NCBI GenBank assembly: GCA_037576195.1 | Contig: CM075101.1 | Span: 24,614,001 to 24,678,000, forward strand | Length of the DNA: 64,000 bases | DNA from: Phytoseiulus persimilis | Taxonomy: Eukaryota > Arthropoda > Arachnida > Mesostigmata > Phytoseiidae | Reading direction: 5' to 3' | Notes under the pieces: model-generated | The model's database searches: none | Told to the model about the DNA's origin: nothing | The model's input: only the letters and a program-made list of their open reading frames with translations | Shown here: positions 24,992-38,095 of the stretch, in pieces | How positions within the stretch are numbered: position 1 is the first letter of the stretch | How the letters are laid out: each line of letters starts with the position of its first letter | Made by a program: the position numbers and the translations under genes

Positions 24992-27900
24992 TTTCGCAAA
25001 ATATCGTTTGGTCTGCTACCGGAGTGTCCGCAGCATAAGTTGATCTGGAAAATTATCGAATGATCGTTGAGTCATCATCATCGTCTTATTCCTCACAGGA
25101 GCTATTCGGAAGCAATATGGCACCCTTCACTGGGAAAACAGCTTCCGGTCCTCCCAGAGCCCGATTCCTCGGAGAGAGATTCGCCCCCCAAGTGTGCGAA
25201 CCATTCTGCGCACCCAGTTATCTGCGAGGCACCCGCGAGGAGCAGGGTCTCTTTGCCTCATTGTTCGCTTATCCAATTGGCGATCTCGGAGTGTTCTATT
25301 CGCACCGGCTCCATGTAACTCGATTCTCTAATGTCTCACTTGGTATTCTGCTCGAACGTCCGCCCGATCTAGAACCCCTTCTTGCAATCGCACATGAATC
25401 ATTCGGAAATCAAGAACGTTCAAGCGATGCGTTGGGCTATATGCTCATCAATGCTCCGTAGGACGACTGAAGCATGTCTGGCGTTGTCGATGCGCAGCAT
25501 GCTTGCCGAGCATGATCCGGCATCGTCAGCTGTTAATCCGCGCTCCCATTCCTCCATTGGCACCAGAAGCGGGCTTGCTTGACGGCACAGCGTCGGTTCA
25601 TCGCCCTTGAGGAGAACGCCATCAGCAAGACGTCCCATTGTCCAGCCGCCACACAAAGGATCGCTTGCAAGAGATGTCTCGAAGAACTAGCGAGAACGTC
25701 AACTTTCGTCAGCCTGTATTTTTGACAAACCTCGATGGATCACGGGTCGCAATGACAGTTCTCTCACGCAATAATGGATCTTGATCACCCATTCTCGGCG
25801 AGATGATTGAATGCCGTTGCCTTCGCGAGTATGCCGAGGCATCAGCGAATCGCTGGGGCATAGCAATGAGCCAAAACGAATCGATGTGTCGTTTGGATAT
25901 CTATGAGCTCGGTGAGCATACGATAAGCCACTTGCACAACTTCCTCGCTGTGTCGATTCCCGGGCGCCACTGACGATTATGACAATCATGCGGACAATCG
26001 TTTCCTTCCTCCCCAAATGAAGGGTGGATATCGCGAGAAATCTCAGGAGAATACCCTTCTGAGCTCGGGAACTCGGACTCAGGGAGCAGCTTCGAGGATA
26101 TGTCCCTTCTCCTGCTCAGTGCTTCACCCCCGAACTTTTTCTTGAACAGCGGCCCTGCCTCACAACTAGCTCTTGGCTGGGCGATTCCACGATGTCACGA
26201 GACAAACTCGTACGTCTAAGAGGGATCATTAATTGAGGGCGTTCCGGGCGACGAGAGAACATCGCGACCGCGTAATGGACCACGTAACGAAAAGTCGAGT
26301 CGCGTGTAAGCTTGTAAGAGAATCTTCAAACTCGACCGGGGAAGAATTCGACGCTCCTTCGTTACCACTGAAACTCAGGAATCCCCGCGATTCGCTTCCG
26401 TGTCAACACGTGCGAAATTCGACCGAATGGAGTTGATTCGGCTCATGACGCTTATCAGCGAGTCACGGGATGGCAAAAGCGGGGTGAGTTTGGTTTGACG
26501 TGAGTTCACGCGGTGGATATTAGAGGGCGCGTGCCCCCAGACGGGTAAGGGGAATTCTTTGACACCAGTCTCCCGCAAAACTCCACATCGATGCAGGTAC
26601 TAGCATGCTGGAATTAAACCGCGAAAATCTCCTCGATCTACCAAGTCTTCACCTATTGGTGCTCAAGGACCATCCACGATCGTCTGAGGGAGCTTATCAA
26701 CAGCAATCAATGGAATGCAGTCCACATGCTCAAGTGAGGAATGTTAGAATGGGTCCTGAAGCAAGAGGAAAGTGCTCATTATACACCGGGGAAGCCCGTG
26801 TCGTTCTCCATTCCAATGTAGCTACAAGAACGACCTTCCCGCACCGCCTGCAAATGCATCACGGTGAGTCATGTCATTACGACCCCGAGTTGATTCTCTT
26901 TGCCTGTTCCCAAATGTAGCGCTATGACCAACTCATCCCCGTCTTCGCTCTTTCTCCTCAGACCCCTCCACTAAGTTGACCGACGCGCATCTGCGCCCGT
27001 TGGCACTCCACCCGTCTTTGCACATTGAGGACTCCATCCATCCGAACGGCAAACATCTGTGCGGCAGTGAATGAACCGAACTTTGATCCGGCTTCACCCC
27101 AAGGAATCGCACATTTTCTTGCATTTGCAAGCATGGGCAAGCGGTGGGCGCAACACTGCAAAGAGTCTCCTTTCTGCTCAATGATTCCTTAAAGAGCCCT
27201 GTAAATAGCGGGACGAGTTTTCGAAGCACACGAAGAGGTTTTCGAGGTTGGGACATGAGCTAGTTCAGCAGCAGTGACTAGTTGAACACAACTTCACAGG
27301 AGTGATTTCTGGACGGCATCACGATTCCTTTTCGAGAAGATCGAGCGATTTTGAGTTACGAAGAGCTTTCGAACGAAACCAGAGCTCAAGCACAGCACTA
27401 TCAATGTAGTACCACAGACTTCGATTTGCTTATCAGACAACGCCAGCTGTTCGTTGCAGTCACGCCTGCTGGACTATTCCCCAGAGAACGTTCATCCAGA
27501 TGGGAGACATTCATTCCACGCGACTCATGGCGCGGTGACTTCAGACCGCCTCGTTCGTGTCAAGTCCTGCATTCCCACTCCCCCTGATTTATACGACGCA
27601 CTCAACGACACGCTCCGAGTCTGCCTTCTTGGCTTACTACTCGCTCAAATTCCGACGTCGATATTCGTTGAAACTTGCTTCGCTTCCACAGCGACAATGG
27701 TCACATCGACGAGTCGATTCTCGTCCTCGGCAATCGTTGACCCGGAGCGAAAATGTCAAACGCTCGAGTCGACCAATGCAGTCTCACATAATACGGATAA
27801 GTATTCCTCCCAAGAAGCGAAAACTCGAGGGAAAGGCTCTCAAACGAATCTGTTACGTACAATTTCGAAAACCTCATTTGATTCTCATATCGGAAGCTCC

Positions 27901-30761
27901 GAAGATAGGAGTTGAGGTCTAAAAAATGTAGTGGTCACGTTTCGTTGGGTGTTGCGCGTGCTGTTATAGCAGTCGACCCAAGTTGACCAGTACGTGACTC
28001 GACGACCGCACTTTTTCCCATATTGCTCCGACCATTTGGCTCGCTTTCCCGAGGACCAGGATCCCCTTTCAAGAGCCATATCCCGCAGATTCACGCTCGA
28101 ATTCATTCATTATCAACAGAGAGAGGCTTTCAACACGATTTTACGAACATGCCTAGGAGTTGCTCCTAAGAGACGCGAAGATGGGATTCAGGACCCGTGT
28201 TGCGAACTTGAATTGTTCTGGTACTGTTCCTGCAGTTCCTGACAACGAATCTGTCCGGAGAGTCATTGTGAGAAGCTGCACAGCAGCAGCCCAGTGAGCA
28301 GGGCATGCTTGTTCAACATGTCACTGTAGACAATTGATAAGAAAGACTGACGGATTTCTGCGATTGGTAATTATTGACATGGCCAGCTCCATAGAGCTGC
28401 TGAGTGGATTCGAGCAACTGTGCTGACGCGGCGTCAACACTGTCATGGAATCGGCTCCTTCAGTAGCTTCGCAATCCGAAACGTTCCTCTCTGTTGACGC
28501 AACACATCATTCTCGACACATTCTTGGGATCAGCGGAGAATCCGCGTAGTTGGAGAGTTTGTTCCGGGGGAACAAAATTTTTCTGAAGCAAGTTCATCCG
28601 GGTCGCAGGAGTCTTCAAGCTCAAAGATTGTCCCCTCGCACAATACGCTGAGAGTATGTGAAAACTAAATTTTGAAGTTCAGCTCCAACCTAAACCTCGT
28701 CAGCGCTCAAAATGTCGAACCGTTGAAATATCTTCCGCTGTATTGCCGAGGGATGGAACAAACGTTCCATGTCATCGTTAAGTTGAGAACTGAATCGAGG
28801 ATTCACGATGGTGAGATGAGTCCTCGCACCCTCGAATTCTGTCAAAAGAATGAGAGCACTGTAGTGCTTCGACTTCCGCCGGCAACTGGCATGAGCGACA
28901 TAAGTCGAAATCATGGTTTTTCCGTATCATTGATGAGGTCTAGAATATAGGAACCGGACAACGTGCCCAACATGAGGTATCATTCTTGGGGAGAATGAAT
29001 CGGAAATGGATAGGGGATCAACATGAACGTGAACTTCGATTTTCTTCATTCTCGGACAGCAGCGGAGAAGTATAATGGTGAGGAAAATGGATGCGATACG
29101 TTGTCCAACCAGCGTCTAGAAAAGCTTTGAGGAGCTCTAGAAAAGTGACCAACCTGGAATCTCTCCTCCGGCGTTCAGTTTTTTCGGAAATTCCCTTACG
29201 ATTTCCGCACTCCCAAATCGCGTGAGAAATCTTGGGCTTCTCCCAATTAGAAGCGCAGCGCTCAAGGTGGACCTGATCTATTCTAGCAAGCGCAGACAGT
29301 TCCGGGATTCCGAATTTCCTCGATTTTGGTGAACCAGAGCGATGTCGTTGGGGAGACGCTCAATTCCATTTGGAAATTCTTTTCATGGACGCTATGAAGA
29401 TCTCGGCGAGGAGAACCCGGGTTTCGTACGCCAGTCGCGGAAAGCGAGTATTGTGAGATTCTCTTAGTGGACTGCCCGCTTTTAATTTCAGCTGATTTCA
29501 TCAAAGTCCACTGCCGAGGTCTAGGGACGATGAATCTTAGCTTTGAAATGCTGCGAACAGTCAAGGTGCTGCACCTCCGGCTTTTCACCAGCTTTGCCGT
29601 CGACAGTTAGCATATTACCACAATCACCTGACGCGAGTATCTTTCCAACAACCGCGGGGCACGACAATTACATTTTTCAAAGGGGTTTGATAAACCTCGA
29701 AGCATCAGCTCCGGCGACACTCCAAGACAGGGTGTGGGGACGAATGTCAATCGCCACAGGAAGAATCCGTTGCCAACCGAATTAAAAAGCTCGGTGCGAT
29801 GGAAAAGAAAAGGTGTGAAGGAAACTTGAACACTTACTTCGAAGCTCCAGAACTGCGGGTGTGTGACAGCTCCTGAGTTTCCTCCGATCGCTTTGAAAAC
29901 TCGAGGTAAACAAAAATTAACACCGCACTTTTCCAAACTGAGGGTAGTGTGGAGCTCACACCGTCTCTCCGATGAGAGCCTTCTATTGTATTATTTTGAC
30001 ACTACCGTCTATTAGCCGCCGACACCGAGTATCACCGTGGCGTCACAGCCATCATCCTCGATGATTTTCCCTGCTGTTTAGAACCGCCACCGGGCGGTCC
30101 GCGGATGTTCCGCGGTTTTGGCCGAGCATAATCCGAGATTTAGGGTTGAGCTGCTAAAAAAATAATTGCGGAACCCGGGGCTTCCGCTGGAATGATGAAG
30201 CCGATCAGCGATGGAATCGGAGATGGATATGGATGGAAGAAAGCTCTCCGAAAGTAGCAGCCGGCTTCAATGAAGATCCGGGGTGTTCGATATCTTCCGT
30301 TGGAAGAAATGGAGCCGTCGCTTATGCGAACAGGATGTTGTCAAGGGATACATGCAGCAGCTATCCTCTACCACGGTAGTTCGATGCCTCTGATCGGGTT
30401 CAACGATTTCCCTCCACTGCAAATCATCTCGAGCCATCTGTACAGCGACATTGATATATCTCCTGATAATTTCCTCATGTAGTGTCAGGAATTTTCGTGG
30501 TGCAAGATGTTCCGAGGATTACCGTCTTCGAGCATTCGAAAGCGTAGCGCGAATCGAGAACCTGAATTTTTCGGAGGTTAATAGAATGATCACAATCCCT
30601 GGCGTTTAGCAATCAGGAACAGGAACGTCGCCCATCGATTCGTATTGCATGGCTCAACTCCAGGACGATTTCTAGAGCTCCGCTGTGATTGGAGGAGTCA
30701 ACTCGGGTCCCAGCTGTGCAGGGTGCTCGGCTTCAGAAGAATAGGGACCCATAACATTGAA
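24992..30761. other. About 5.8 kb without a recognised gene
   Basis: A 133-residue plus-strand frame starts at 25060, head to head with alpha-catenin 70 bp away, and has an ATG, but I do not recognise the product. Other frames (26605-26919 plus, 26933-27256 minus, 27454-27915 plus, 29607-29936 minus) overlap antisense frames of similar length and show no domain or splice-supported continuation. The alpha-catenin promoter should lie at the left edge and the NDUFA9 promoter at the right. GC-biased regulatory islands were not evident by eye. Confidence 0.45.
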
Positions 30762-32618
30762 ATGTCGTTGAGAGTTCGGAGCAAATTACTGTTCACGGGC
30801 TCCCGGGTGGCTCCCCTGGGGGCCGCGGTCTCCAAGAGAAATGAGAGTTCAGCTCTGGGCACCAAGGGAACCCGGTAAGAACCCAAACCGTGTCTTGAGG
30901 TTGAAAAAGTTTTCTCATCTTTTCGATCCCAGGGTCTCCGTACACCAATCCGCGAAACATTAGTTCGTATGCTTCCGAGATCCCTCAACATTGAGCTCCA
31001 AACGTCATCGAGAGGCGACTTCCTTCCGAAATCTTGCCGATGCCCTCGGATTTTTCGTGATCCACGGGCTGTCTAACCCTCCTGAACTCTCCGTGCAGAT
31101 TAGAGATCATCCGCAAGGGAACCGGAGGTCGTTCTTCCTTCAATGGAGTCGTTGCAACAATCTTTGGAGCCAGTGGATTCCTCGGCCGCTACCTCGTCAA
31201 CGCTCTCGGAAAGTGCGGAACCATGATGGTGATACCGTACAGAGCCGATCCTTACTACGTCAATCCTCTGAAAGTAGCTGGCGACCTGGGTCAAGTTCAG
31301 TTCCATTTCTTCAATTTGAAGGATGAAGCGAGCGTTGCCAAGGTGAGCTCCAAAATTCACACGGAGAGACTGCCGCCCGAGCTTCCTCTGTGCCCGAATC
31401 CGGCCCGGGCCGTGAACTACCCCGTTGCTCGGGACAACATCCTCAAACTCTCTGTGACTCTACAACCTGGAGTCTTCTCCGTTTCGGCGACGGTTCAATG
31501 AGATTTCAACGTTCTTTCAGGCGATGCAGCACTCAAACGTCGTCATAAATCTGATAGGGAAAGATGATGAGACGAGCAACTTCAGCTTCAACGACGTTCA
31601 CGTTAAAGGCGCTCGCTTGATCGCCAAACTTGCTCGAGAAAACGGTGTTGAGAAACTAATCCATTTCTCAGCGCTGAACGCCGTTGAGAAGCCAGAAAAG
31701 ATGATCTTCGGTAAGGAACGAACGGCATTGTATGAGTCACCTGTTGTTTTCGACATGCGGAATCTCGGCGAGCGGTGAAGAGGTTTTCTGAAGATCATTC
31801 GAATTTCAGGGACTTCAAAGTTCCTCGCAACAAAGTGGGAGGGCGAGCAGGCTGTGCGCGAGGAGTTCCCAGATGCGATTATATTCAGACCATCCGACAT
31901 ATACGGCCACGAAGATCGTTTCGTGCAATACTATGTCTCGGAGTGGCGCTACAACGTTTGCTTGTTCCCTGTATGGAAAGGAGGCAGGGGAATATTCAAA
32001 GCTCCTGTCTATGTCTCTGACGTGGCGCAGGCTGTCGTGAAAGCGATCTATGAGAAGGGTAACGAAGGGCAAATTTACCAAGCAGTCGGACCCAGGCTGT
32101 ACGAACTCATCGAGATTCTACGGTACTATAGACGGATCGTCAAGCGGGAATTATACTTCTACGACATGAGGTTGGACCCTGTATTCCTGGCGAAGGTGAG
32201 TTGGCGAATTGCACGTACCTCCGAGATCCGAACATTTCGAATATCAGAGCCGCTGCAGACGGCGGACGCGGTTACCCGGTCGGGCTTACGGGGAACGAGA
32301 ACGCTGATTATTATCTCCAGGAAGCGGCTCTCTGATATTGAGTCGTAATCCACGGAGCTGAGCGAAGAATATTCATTGCAGGTTTTGTTCGCGCAGCAGT
32401 TCAAACTCCCCAAAGTCTCTCTAGAGCGTTTGCGGAGGGAGCACACTACCGACAACATCAACGACGAGATCAAGACTATCGCTGATCTTGGCGTTAAGCT
32501 GGAAAGAATGGAGCAACGCTTCCCGTTCGAGCTCAAGTACTATCGCTCGTGGTACTGTGAAGATGCGGTCAACTTCCGCCCCTCTGATGTTGAACCACCC
32601 CCGGCGCTGAGATATTAG
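30762..32618 (+). CDS. NDUFA9: NDUFA9, complex I 39-kDa subunit, five exons
   Basis: Accessory subunit of mitochondrial NADH:ubiquinone oxidoreductase, an atypical short-chain dehydrogenase fold that holds NADPH near the matrix/membrane arm joint. Exons: 30762-30874, 31099-31342, 31521-31710, 31810-32195 and 32382-32618, all phases consistent, 389 residues. The N-terminus is rich in Arg, Ser and hydrophobic residues with no acid ([20 protein letters not shown]), as expected for a mitochondrial presequence. The nucleotide-binding loop GASGFLGR sits at residues 61-68. Other matches include [60 protein letters not shown] and [13 protein letters not shown]. The C-terminus ends in PPALRY. Assignment is secure. 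Confidence 0.94.
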
Positions 32619-32673
32619 GTTGGACAATGAAGCGACTCCCGGAAATGCGTGTTGTGGCGCAACCGAGTTCTAG

Positions 32674-32679
32674 AATAAA
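32674..32679 (+). terminator. Poly-A signal of NDUFA9
   Basis: Canonical AATAAA about 56 bp after the NDUFA9 stop codon, well placed for a short 3' UTR. Confidence 0.6.
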
Positions 32680-34589
32680 GTCAAGTTATGGCTCAAGATC
32701 ACGACAAGCGGCTTCCGACGAATTCTTCCGTTATCTCTCTGAGGATGTTCTTCTTCCATGTGCTGGTGATAGTTCCATCCGGATGAGTTCAGCAGCAGCT
32801 GCTGCGATGATTATTGTATGTGGAAAGCTCTAGCTTGTCTACGGGATAGAGGCTAAGGATTGGAGGCTAAGTGACAACTCCTGTCGTTTATTCCATCTTT
32901 CCATCCGACAATGTACAGACTTGATTGAGAACGTACTCAACTTTGGGTCGTATGAGTATTCGCGTAGAAAACTCGACGAACAAAATACTTTCTACGCGTT
33001 TATCAGCGCGCGTATGTGGTATATGGTTTCAGGCTAAGTATGGAGTTCTAGTCTGCTTCTCTAAATCCCTAATCGAAACTCATCAGGTTCTTCCCAATCG
33101 GTCTGTCGGATCGTCGCCGAAAAGCTTGATTGTTGGACATCCGCAAAGTATTCCCACGTTCGATACCAAGTAACTCAAGCTATTGTTTTCCGAGACGGTC
33201 GAGCGTCGAAGATTCACGTCTCCGAAAAACTTCGTATCGGAATCATGAATTAATCCCGTGATGGGATGAGAGGGTCAAGTTTGTTTCTTCGCATTCAAAA
33301 CTTCAACCTCGATTTTTGTCTCCCGAGTATTCAGAAAACTGGCGTCAGTTCGCCCCGTCGGTTGCTGTGGCGCCACCAGGTTCCGACTCTTCGATGGTTC
33401 GGACAGTTTCCAGTGTTGTAATATGATCGTAAAGATAGATTCCTGCTTCCCGTTACTTCAATCAATAACTTATTCATCGTATGACCAGTGGTCTCCGTCA
33501 GCGGTGACTTATAGCTTACACGAATTTCAACGACCTGTTGTATCCAAGGGTAGATTTGGTTCATCGAATTCAACTACAAGGCGCTTTGGACAAACAGGTT
33601 ACATTGAGTAGGCGAATGTATGTGTCATTGAGGAAAAAAAAACTTCCGAGTTCGATTCTCAAGCTCCTCCTGTCATCCACCTTCTCCATTTCCGTTAATA
33701 ATATAATTCATAAACCATTATCATCGTCATAGCCGCGAATTGTGACAGTACGTGACCGTCAGAGTAGTTATGTCCACGTCCAAGGATTTTGGAACGAGCG
33801 CATCATCAATCTTGACCGTACAGATTGGTCGAAATCGCACTGGGGAACGATTTGAAGGCGGAACTGCCCGAGAGTTTTTCCGTTCACCTGATTGATTGTT
33901 GGCTCGATGAGTTGGGATGATGATACGCGCCCGCTCTCTCCTCTGAACCCTGGAAGATCCTATGACAGAAAAACTTCATTGCGTTTGGGATACTTCTGAT
34001 ACTGCACTCTCAACACGGGTCGCAAGCGTTGACCTGTCCCTCGCATTGCTGCTGAATAATCTGATCGCCAGATGAAAACCGTAGGAACGCCGATTCTTTC
34101 AGGATAAATAGTGATTGATCTGGTATGATTGAGAGTCCGCCCCTGCGAATCCAACGAACCGGTCAGAGGGGAGACCAACACATGAAAAGACCGATTCCGA
34201 GTTTTCCCTCCAGAAGCTGTACTAGCAGCTTTGATTTCGGGTAGTTTCTCCGCACATGGGAAAAACCAACGCCATTCTCCCTCGCAGGATGATCTGACCC
34301 TCCAGTTCGAAATTCAACTCCCGCTATCCCAGGACTCTTGCTCGAAAGCCATCGCACTCAATAATATTTGTTTGATCGCAGTACGAGCAATCCAGCAGCT
34401 TCCTCTCTCGTTACTACTTCATCTCTGTCGACAACCCTGGACGTGACGCTGAGACTGATTTCTGTCATGTGTCCGCATACTGCATCGTCTGCTTACTCTC
34501 CCAGTGATTCGGAATTCGAATCTAGCTCGAAGGTTGTCATCTGGCAAGAAGCCAATCTGTCCAGAGAGATCATTGTTCCTCGTGAGCAA
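32680..34589. other. Convergent intergenic region, no gene recognised
   Basis: It lies between the 3' ends of NDUFA9 (plus) and the zinc-finger gene (minus). Frames are under about 95 residues and overlap on both strands without motifs. Confidence 0.5.
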
Positions 34590-36867
34590 CTAGCAGTGAG
34601 CCTCGATTCCATTAGTAATATTTTCGGCTGTCTCCATAGCTTCCTCAGTATCTAAAACATCGTCTGCAGGAGAATCAGGCTTCTCGTCATCAGCTTTGTT
34701 GTTCTCATTCTCGTCCTCCTGCAATGGAAACTTGAACTGAGAACAATGCTCAACTCGCGAGCACTGAGAACGCCTGGTAAACAGAGTTTCCCACTCGAAG
34801 AACCTCAGGCTTGAAGAGATTTCCCTTCGGGGAACCTCGGGTATCCGCGAAAGTACTTCAAACGCGGCCTTCCTCTAAGGGGAGTCTCTAGATGCGGGGA
34901 TGAACTGGTAGATTGATGGGATTCTCAGTACGCGCTCAGAGGTCGCGATGATTTCGAGATGTATGCGATGCCGAGAACAACTTTCGCCGCTTCCGGCGAG
35001 ATCTGACGTCTTCGAGAAGAGACCTCAAATTCTACTCACATCTTCGTCATTGGAATCTTCTTCCTTATCCTCATCTTTACTAGCAGCGCCTCCGACCGCT
35101 TTCCTTTCTTCGTATTTCTTCTTGCGTTCCAGGAATTCGAGTTTCCATCGGGGCACCACACCTTTCTTCTCCTCAACTTTTTCCTTATGGAATTCCGAGC
35201 TCTTGTGCCTCTTGGCATTTATTATAAGGACACCTGTAATGACGTGGACGTGGTACGTGGTTGTTCCCGAAACACTGCCGCCTAAGGTTGAAACATGGCT
35301 CACTTCTCGTCATGGTTTTCTCGGGCCGGATCCCCAGCAAAACTGTTCTAGTTGATTTCAGGAGATTCTCCACAAAACTAACGACTTTCTGTATCGTATC
35401 TCTACGCGTCACTCACCACAATCAGGACAGTATTGATTGTCACGCGGGACCTCGAATTTCGTGTTGAGGTCGTCTTCCGAAAGCCAAATCGGAGTGTCCT
35501 CAGTATCTATGTAGTCACCAAAACGAGGGAAGATCCAAGACGAACGATTGCTATTTCCCCATTTCGACTGAGAGATGACGAAAGGTGGCTTTAAACGACT
35601 TCGGGATGCAGTGAACTGAACTGCCGAGGTTCGCTTGCCACTCGGCCGACGGTTGGTCTTTTTCGGCGGTGTAGTTTTGGAGTTTTTCGGAGAGAAGTTC
35701 GTTTTCGGTCTGACTCCTCTGCGGTCCATCATTCTAGGGGGATACGGTTCGAAGCGGCTCGGCCCGCTTCCAGGGTGGCCTCCGCCGAATCCCGAGTAGT
35801 AATCATAGAAGCCCGGCCTTCCATCTAGGTTCCGATCGAAACGATCATACCAGCTGGAAGAATTGATGAATTCGAATAATTATTGATGTACTCTCAAGTT
35901 AGAGGAGAACCATTTCTGAGGAGGAGAACCATTTCTGAGGAGGAGTCCCCGCGAAGATAGTTATAGATCCGAACGGGATGAAACACGCCAGCTCTAAGGC
36001 GAGGAACCTACAGGAGAATCTAATACATCAGAATGATCCTTTTGTCCCGGCCGCTGCGTCCGAAACCATGACTACTGTGTCATTTTCCTGTAGCTCCCAT
36101 AGAGGACGTCTGGGAACCGCTTTCATAACTCATAGCTCCTGAGTTGCTCGTACCGATGGCCAATGAATAGTCAAAAGCGTTCTCCGGTTCCTTCGGGATG
36201 CAGTGGAATTCGTCATCCCTCATCGATATCTCCGAGACGACCAACTCATTGAACAATATCTGTTCAGAAGAAGAGCATCACACTCTCCACAGCGCTCCAA
36301 CTCAGATGGTTTCGTCGTTGGAATGAGAAGTTTCAGAGTCCGGAGAGGAAATCTGCGCCTCTAAAACCAGACTCATCACGTCCTTTCAGGCGTAAGTCGC
36401 GACTCCGCAAGGTCAAGCACAGCCAAGTGCGCTCCCCCAAGGTGGCTGAAACGTCAGCCGAGGCTGGGCCGAGGCCCAATAAACCATGTAATGCACCCGG
36501 CGGACACGACTTGTGAAGACGAGCGGCTCTTGGGCAGCCGCTCGCGTCCCATCGGCTTTTTGCCTGCGTGGACTTCGTTCCTCAGCTGATTCGGCCAATG
36601 ACTCCCGGGCGGCGCTGTCTGACGGAGTTTGTCTTTGCAAATCGATGTGCAGCTCACTTGCAGGTCAGTTCGCGTCTCAACGCAATGCAGCGCGAGTGCA
36701 ATCGAATAGAAATCCGCATGCAAGCTATAGGCTTAGTCAAACGTCAGATGCTCCGCCGGGCCGGTCTCCCAGCTAAACAGCGATCACGGTACTTACGGTG
36801 AAGAATACGGTGCGGATCCTGAATATCCCCCGTTAGAATGAGGACCACCGTAGCCGTAGCGAGACAT
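34590..36867 (-). CDS. Single C2H2-like zinc-finger protein with Gly/Tyr-rich head and acidic tail
   Basis: Four exons join cleanly: 36867-36797, 35853-35417, 35233-35040 and 34718-34590, giving 276 residues. The first 60 residues are rich in Gly, Ser, Tyr and Pro (MSRYGYGGPHSNGG, GFYDYYSGFGGGHPGSG), followed by a basic Lys/Arg/Pro region. A zinc-finger-like C-x2-C-x9-H-x5-H sits at about residues 166-185 (CPDCG then KRHKSSEFH) and is split by an intron after the second Cys. A charged helix (KLEFLERKKKYEERK) and an acidic Asp/Glu-rich C-terminus follow. Low-complexity head, one finger, basic then acidic segments recall nuclear RNA/chromatin proteins such as ZNF326/AKAP8 relatives, but that is resemblance in layout only and I do not name a family. 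A nuclear role is inferred. Intron 1 (943 bp) carries a 19-bp tandem repeat. Confidence 0.7.
35903..35945. repeat. 19-bp tandem repeat, 2.3 copies
   Basis: The unit AGGAGAACCATTTCTGAGG occurs twice exactly and then five bases of a third copy. It lies in intron 1 of the zinc-finger gene, about 50 bp upstream of the exon 2 acceptor. Confidence 0.85.
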
Positions 36868-38095
36868 TTCTACGCGATCTGAGGTCCTGAGGACTGTAGG
36901 GGTCCACCGGTAACCTCAAACTCCGCTCTCGCTAAAGCCAGCCAGTAGTTTCCTTCTCCTCAGACCAACCACCGTTCACTCGCTCCGGCTAGACACTCAC
37001 TCGTCGTTGTAGTGGAGCAGCCGCGGTAGCAGCGGCAGCAGCAGCCGCAGCGCCAGCAGAGAACTACTCCAACAGCTGTCTGCTCATGACATCGGTCTGC
37101 AGCAGATAGTTTCAGCAGGGCGCTTCATTTCGAACTCGGATCTCCATATCTTGTTTCGGCATCATGCGCTCCGTCGTCGACTCTGTCACAGCTAGGGCTG
37201 CTACGCCGGGCCGGTTCGACGAGAGGGTCGAACCCTCGAGGCGGGAGGGGTTAACCGGAGCCATGGCCAGATGCAAGATAGCCTCCGAGCTCACATTCAG
37301 CGGAACAAACGTTTCCATGTTCCGGGAAGGGCAAGCGCCGAAGAACTTTATGGTGGGGATGTTGTTCTGATTCCTTCCGAAGATTTACCTGATGAGGACG
37401 TGCAATAGCTGATGTCAACCTCAGAGCGCCCCGTTTCGGAGTTGAATGACCGGTTAACGGCTCTGGAACATACTCAAACTCATCCGAATCAGAGGCATCG
37501 CCATTACGAAGTATCAGCACACTTCAAGCTCAGCTCATTCGTTCCCATTGAACATGATTCCAACAGAAAGCACTTGCAAGTTGAGATTAGCTACTCATTA
37601 TCGTTTGTGGCCCTTGGAAACTTTCTATATGGGAGCAGCGACAGAAAATCCGGAAAAAATCGTGTTCAATGTAGTTGTACACTCTTGTATTCTCCAAGTC
37701 TGAGAGATTCTTCGACAGAGATTTACAAGTTTTTATTGGAAACTCCATAGATACACGTTCTCGCGCAACCGTAGGTTTGCTTGATACTTGTTTGCTCACC
37801 AAGGATTACGTTTTTTTCGCGCATGGAAGGAAATGCTGCCTCCCAGCAGCGCCTTCCAAAACTTAAATGTAGTATGCTTTTTTCAGCTCCATTCCTTGGC
37901 GTTGTTGCCTCACAACTGTATTCGTCCGTCTTCTGAGGTGACGAGATCAGTGAACTTACAATGTATTAAAGTTGCGGCGATAGGTAATAAACAAGCGGAA
38001 TTGAATATTTAATGCCCCCGATGTACGATGATGTCTGTCTCTCTGCGTCGGTCAGTAAGACTGGTGTTTGGTCTTCAATGCTGTTGTGGCAGGTT
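36868..38095. other. Intergenic: promoter side of the zinc-finger gene, 3' side of tra2
   Basis: Imperfect CAG/CGG triplets lie at about 37022-37060 and may belong to the 5' UTR of the zinc-finger gene on the minus strand. A plus-strand ATG frame at 37412-37750 (112 residues) is unrecognised. A minus-strand ATTAAA (plus TTTAAT, 38008-38013) about 85 bp past the tra2 stop may be its poly-A signal. Confidence 0.45.

Noticed and set aside
36568-36801. Plus-strand basic 77-residue frame inside intron 1 of the zinc-finger gene
   Set aside because: Overlaps other open frames on both strands, no known domain, no splice support.
37203-37245. GGTTCGAC and GGGTCGAACCC resembling a tRNA T arm on both strands
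   Set aside because: It is a simple palindrome with a six-base loop and no D arm.
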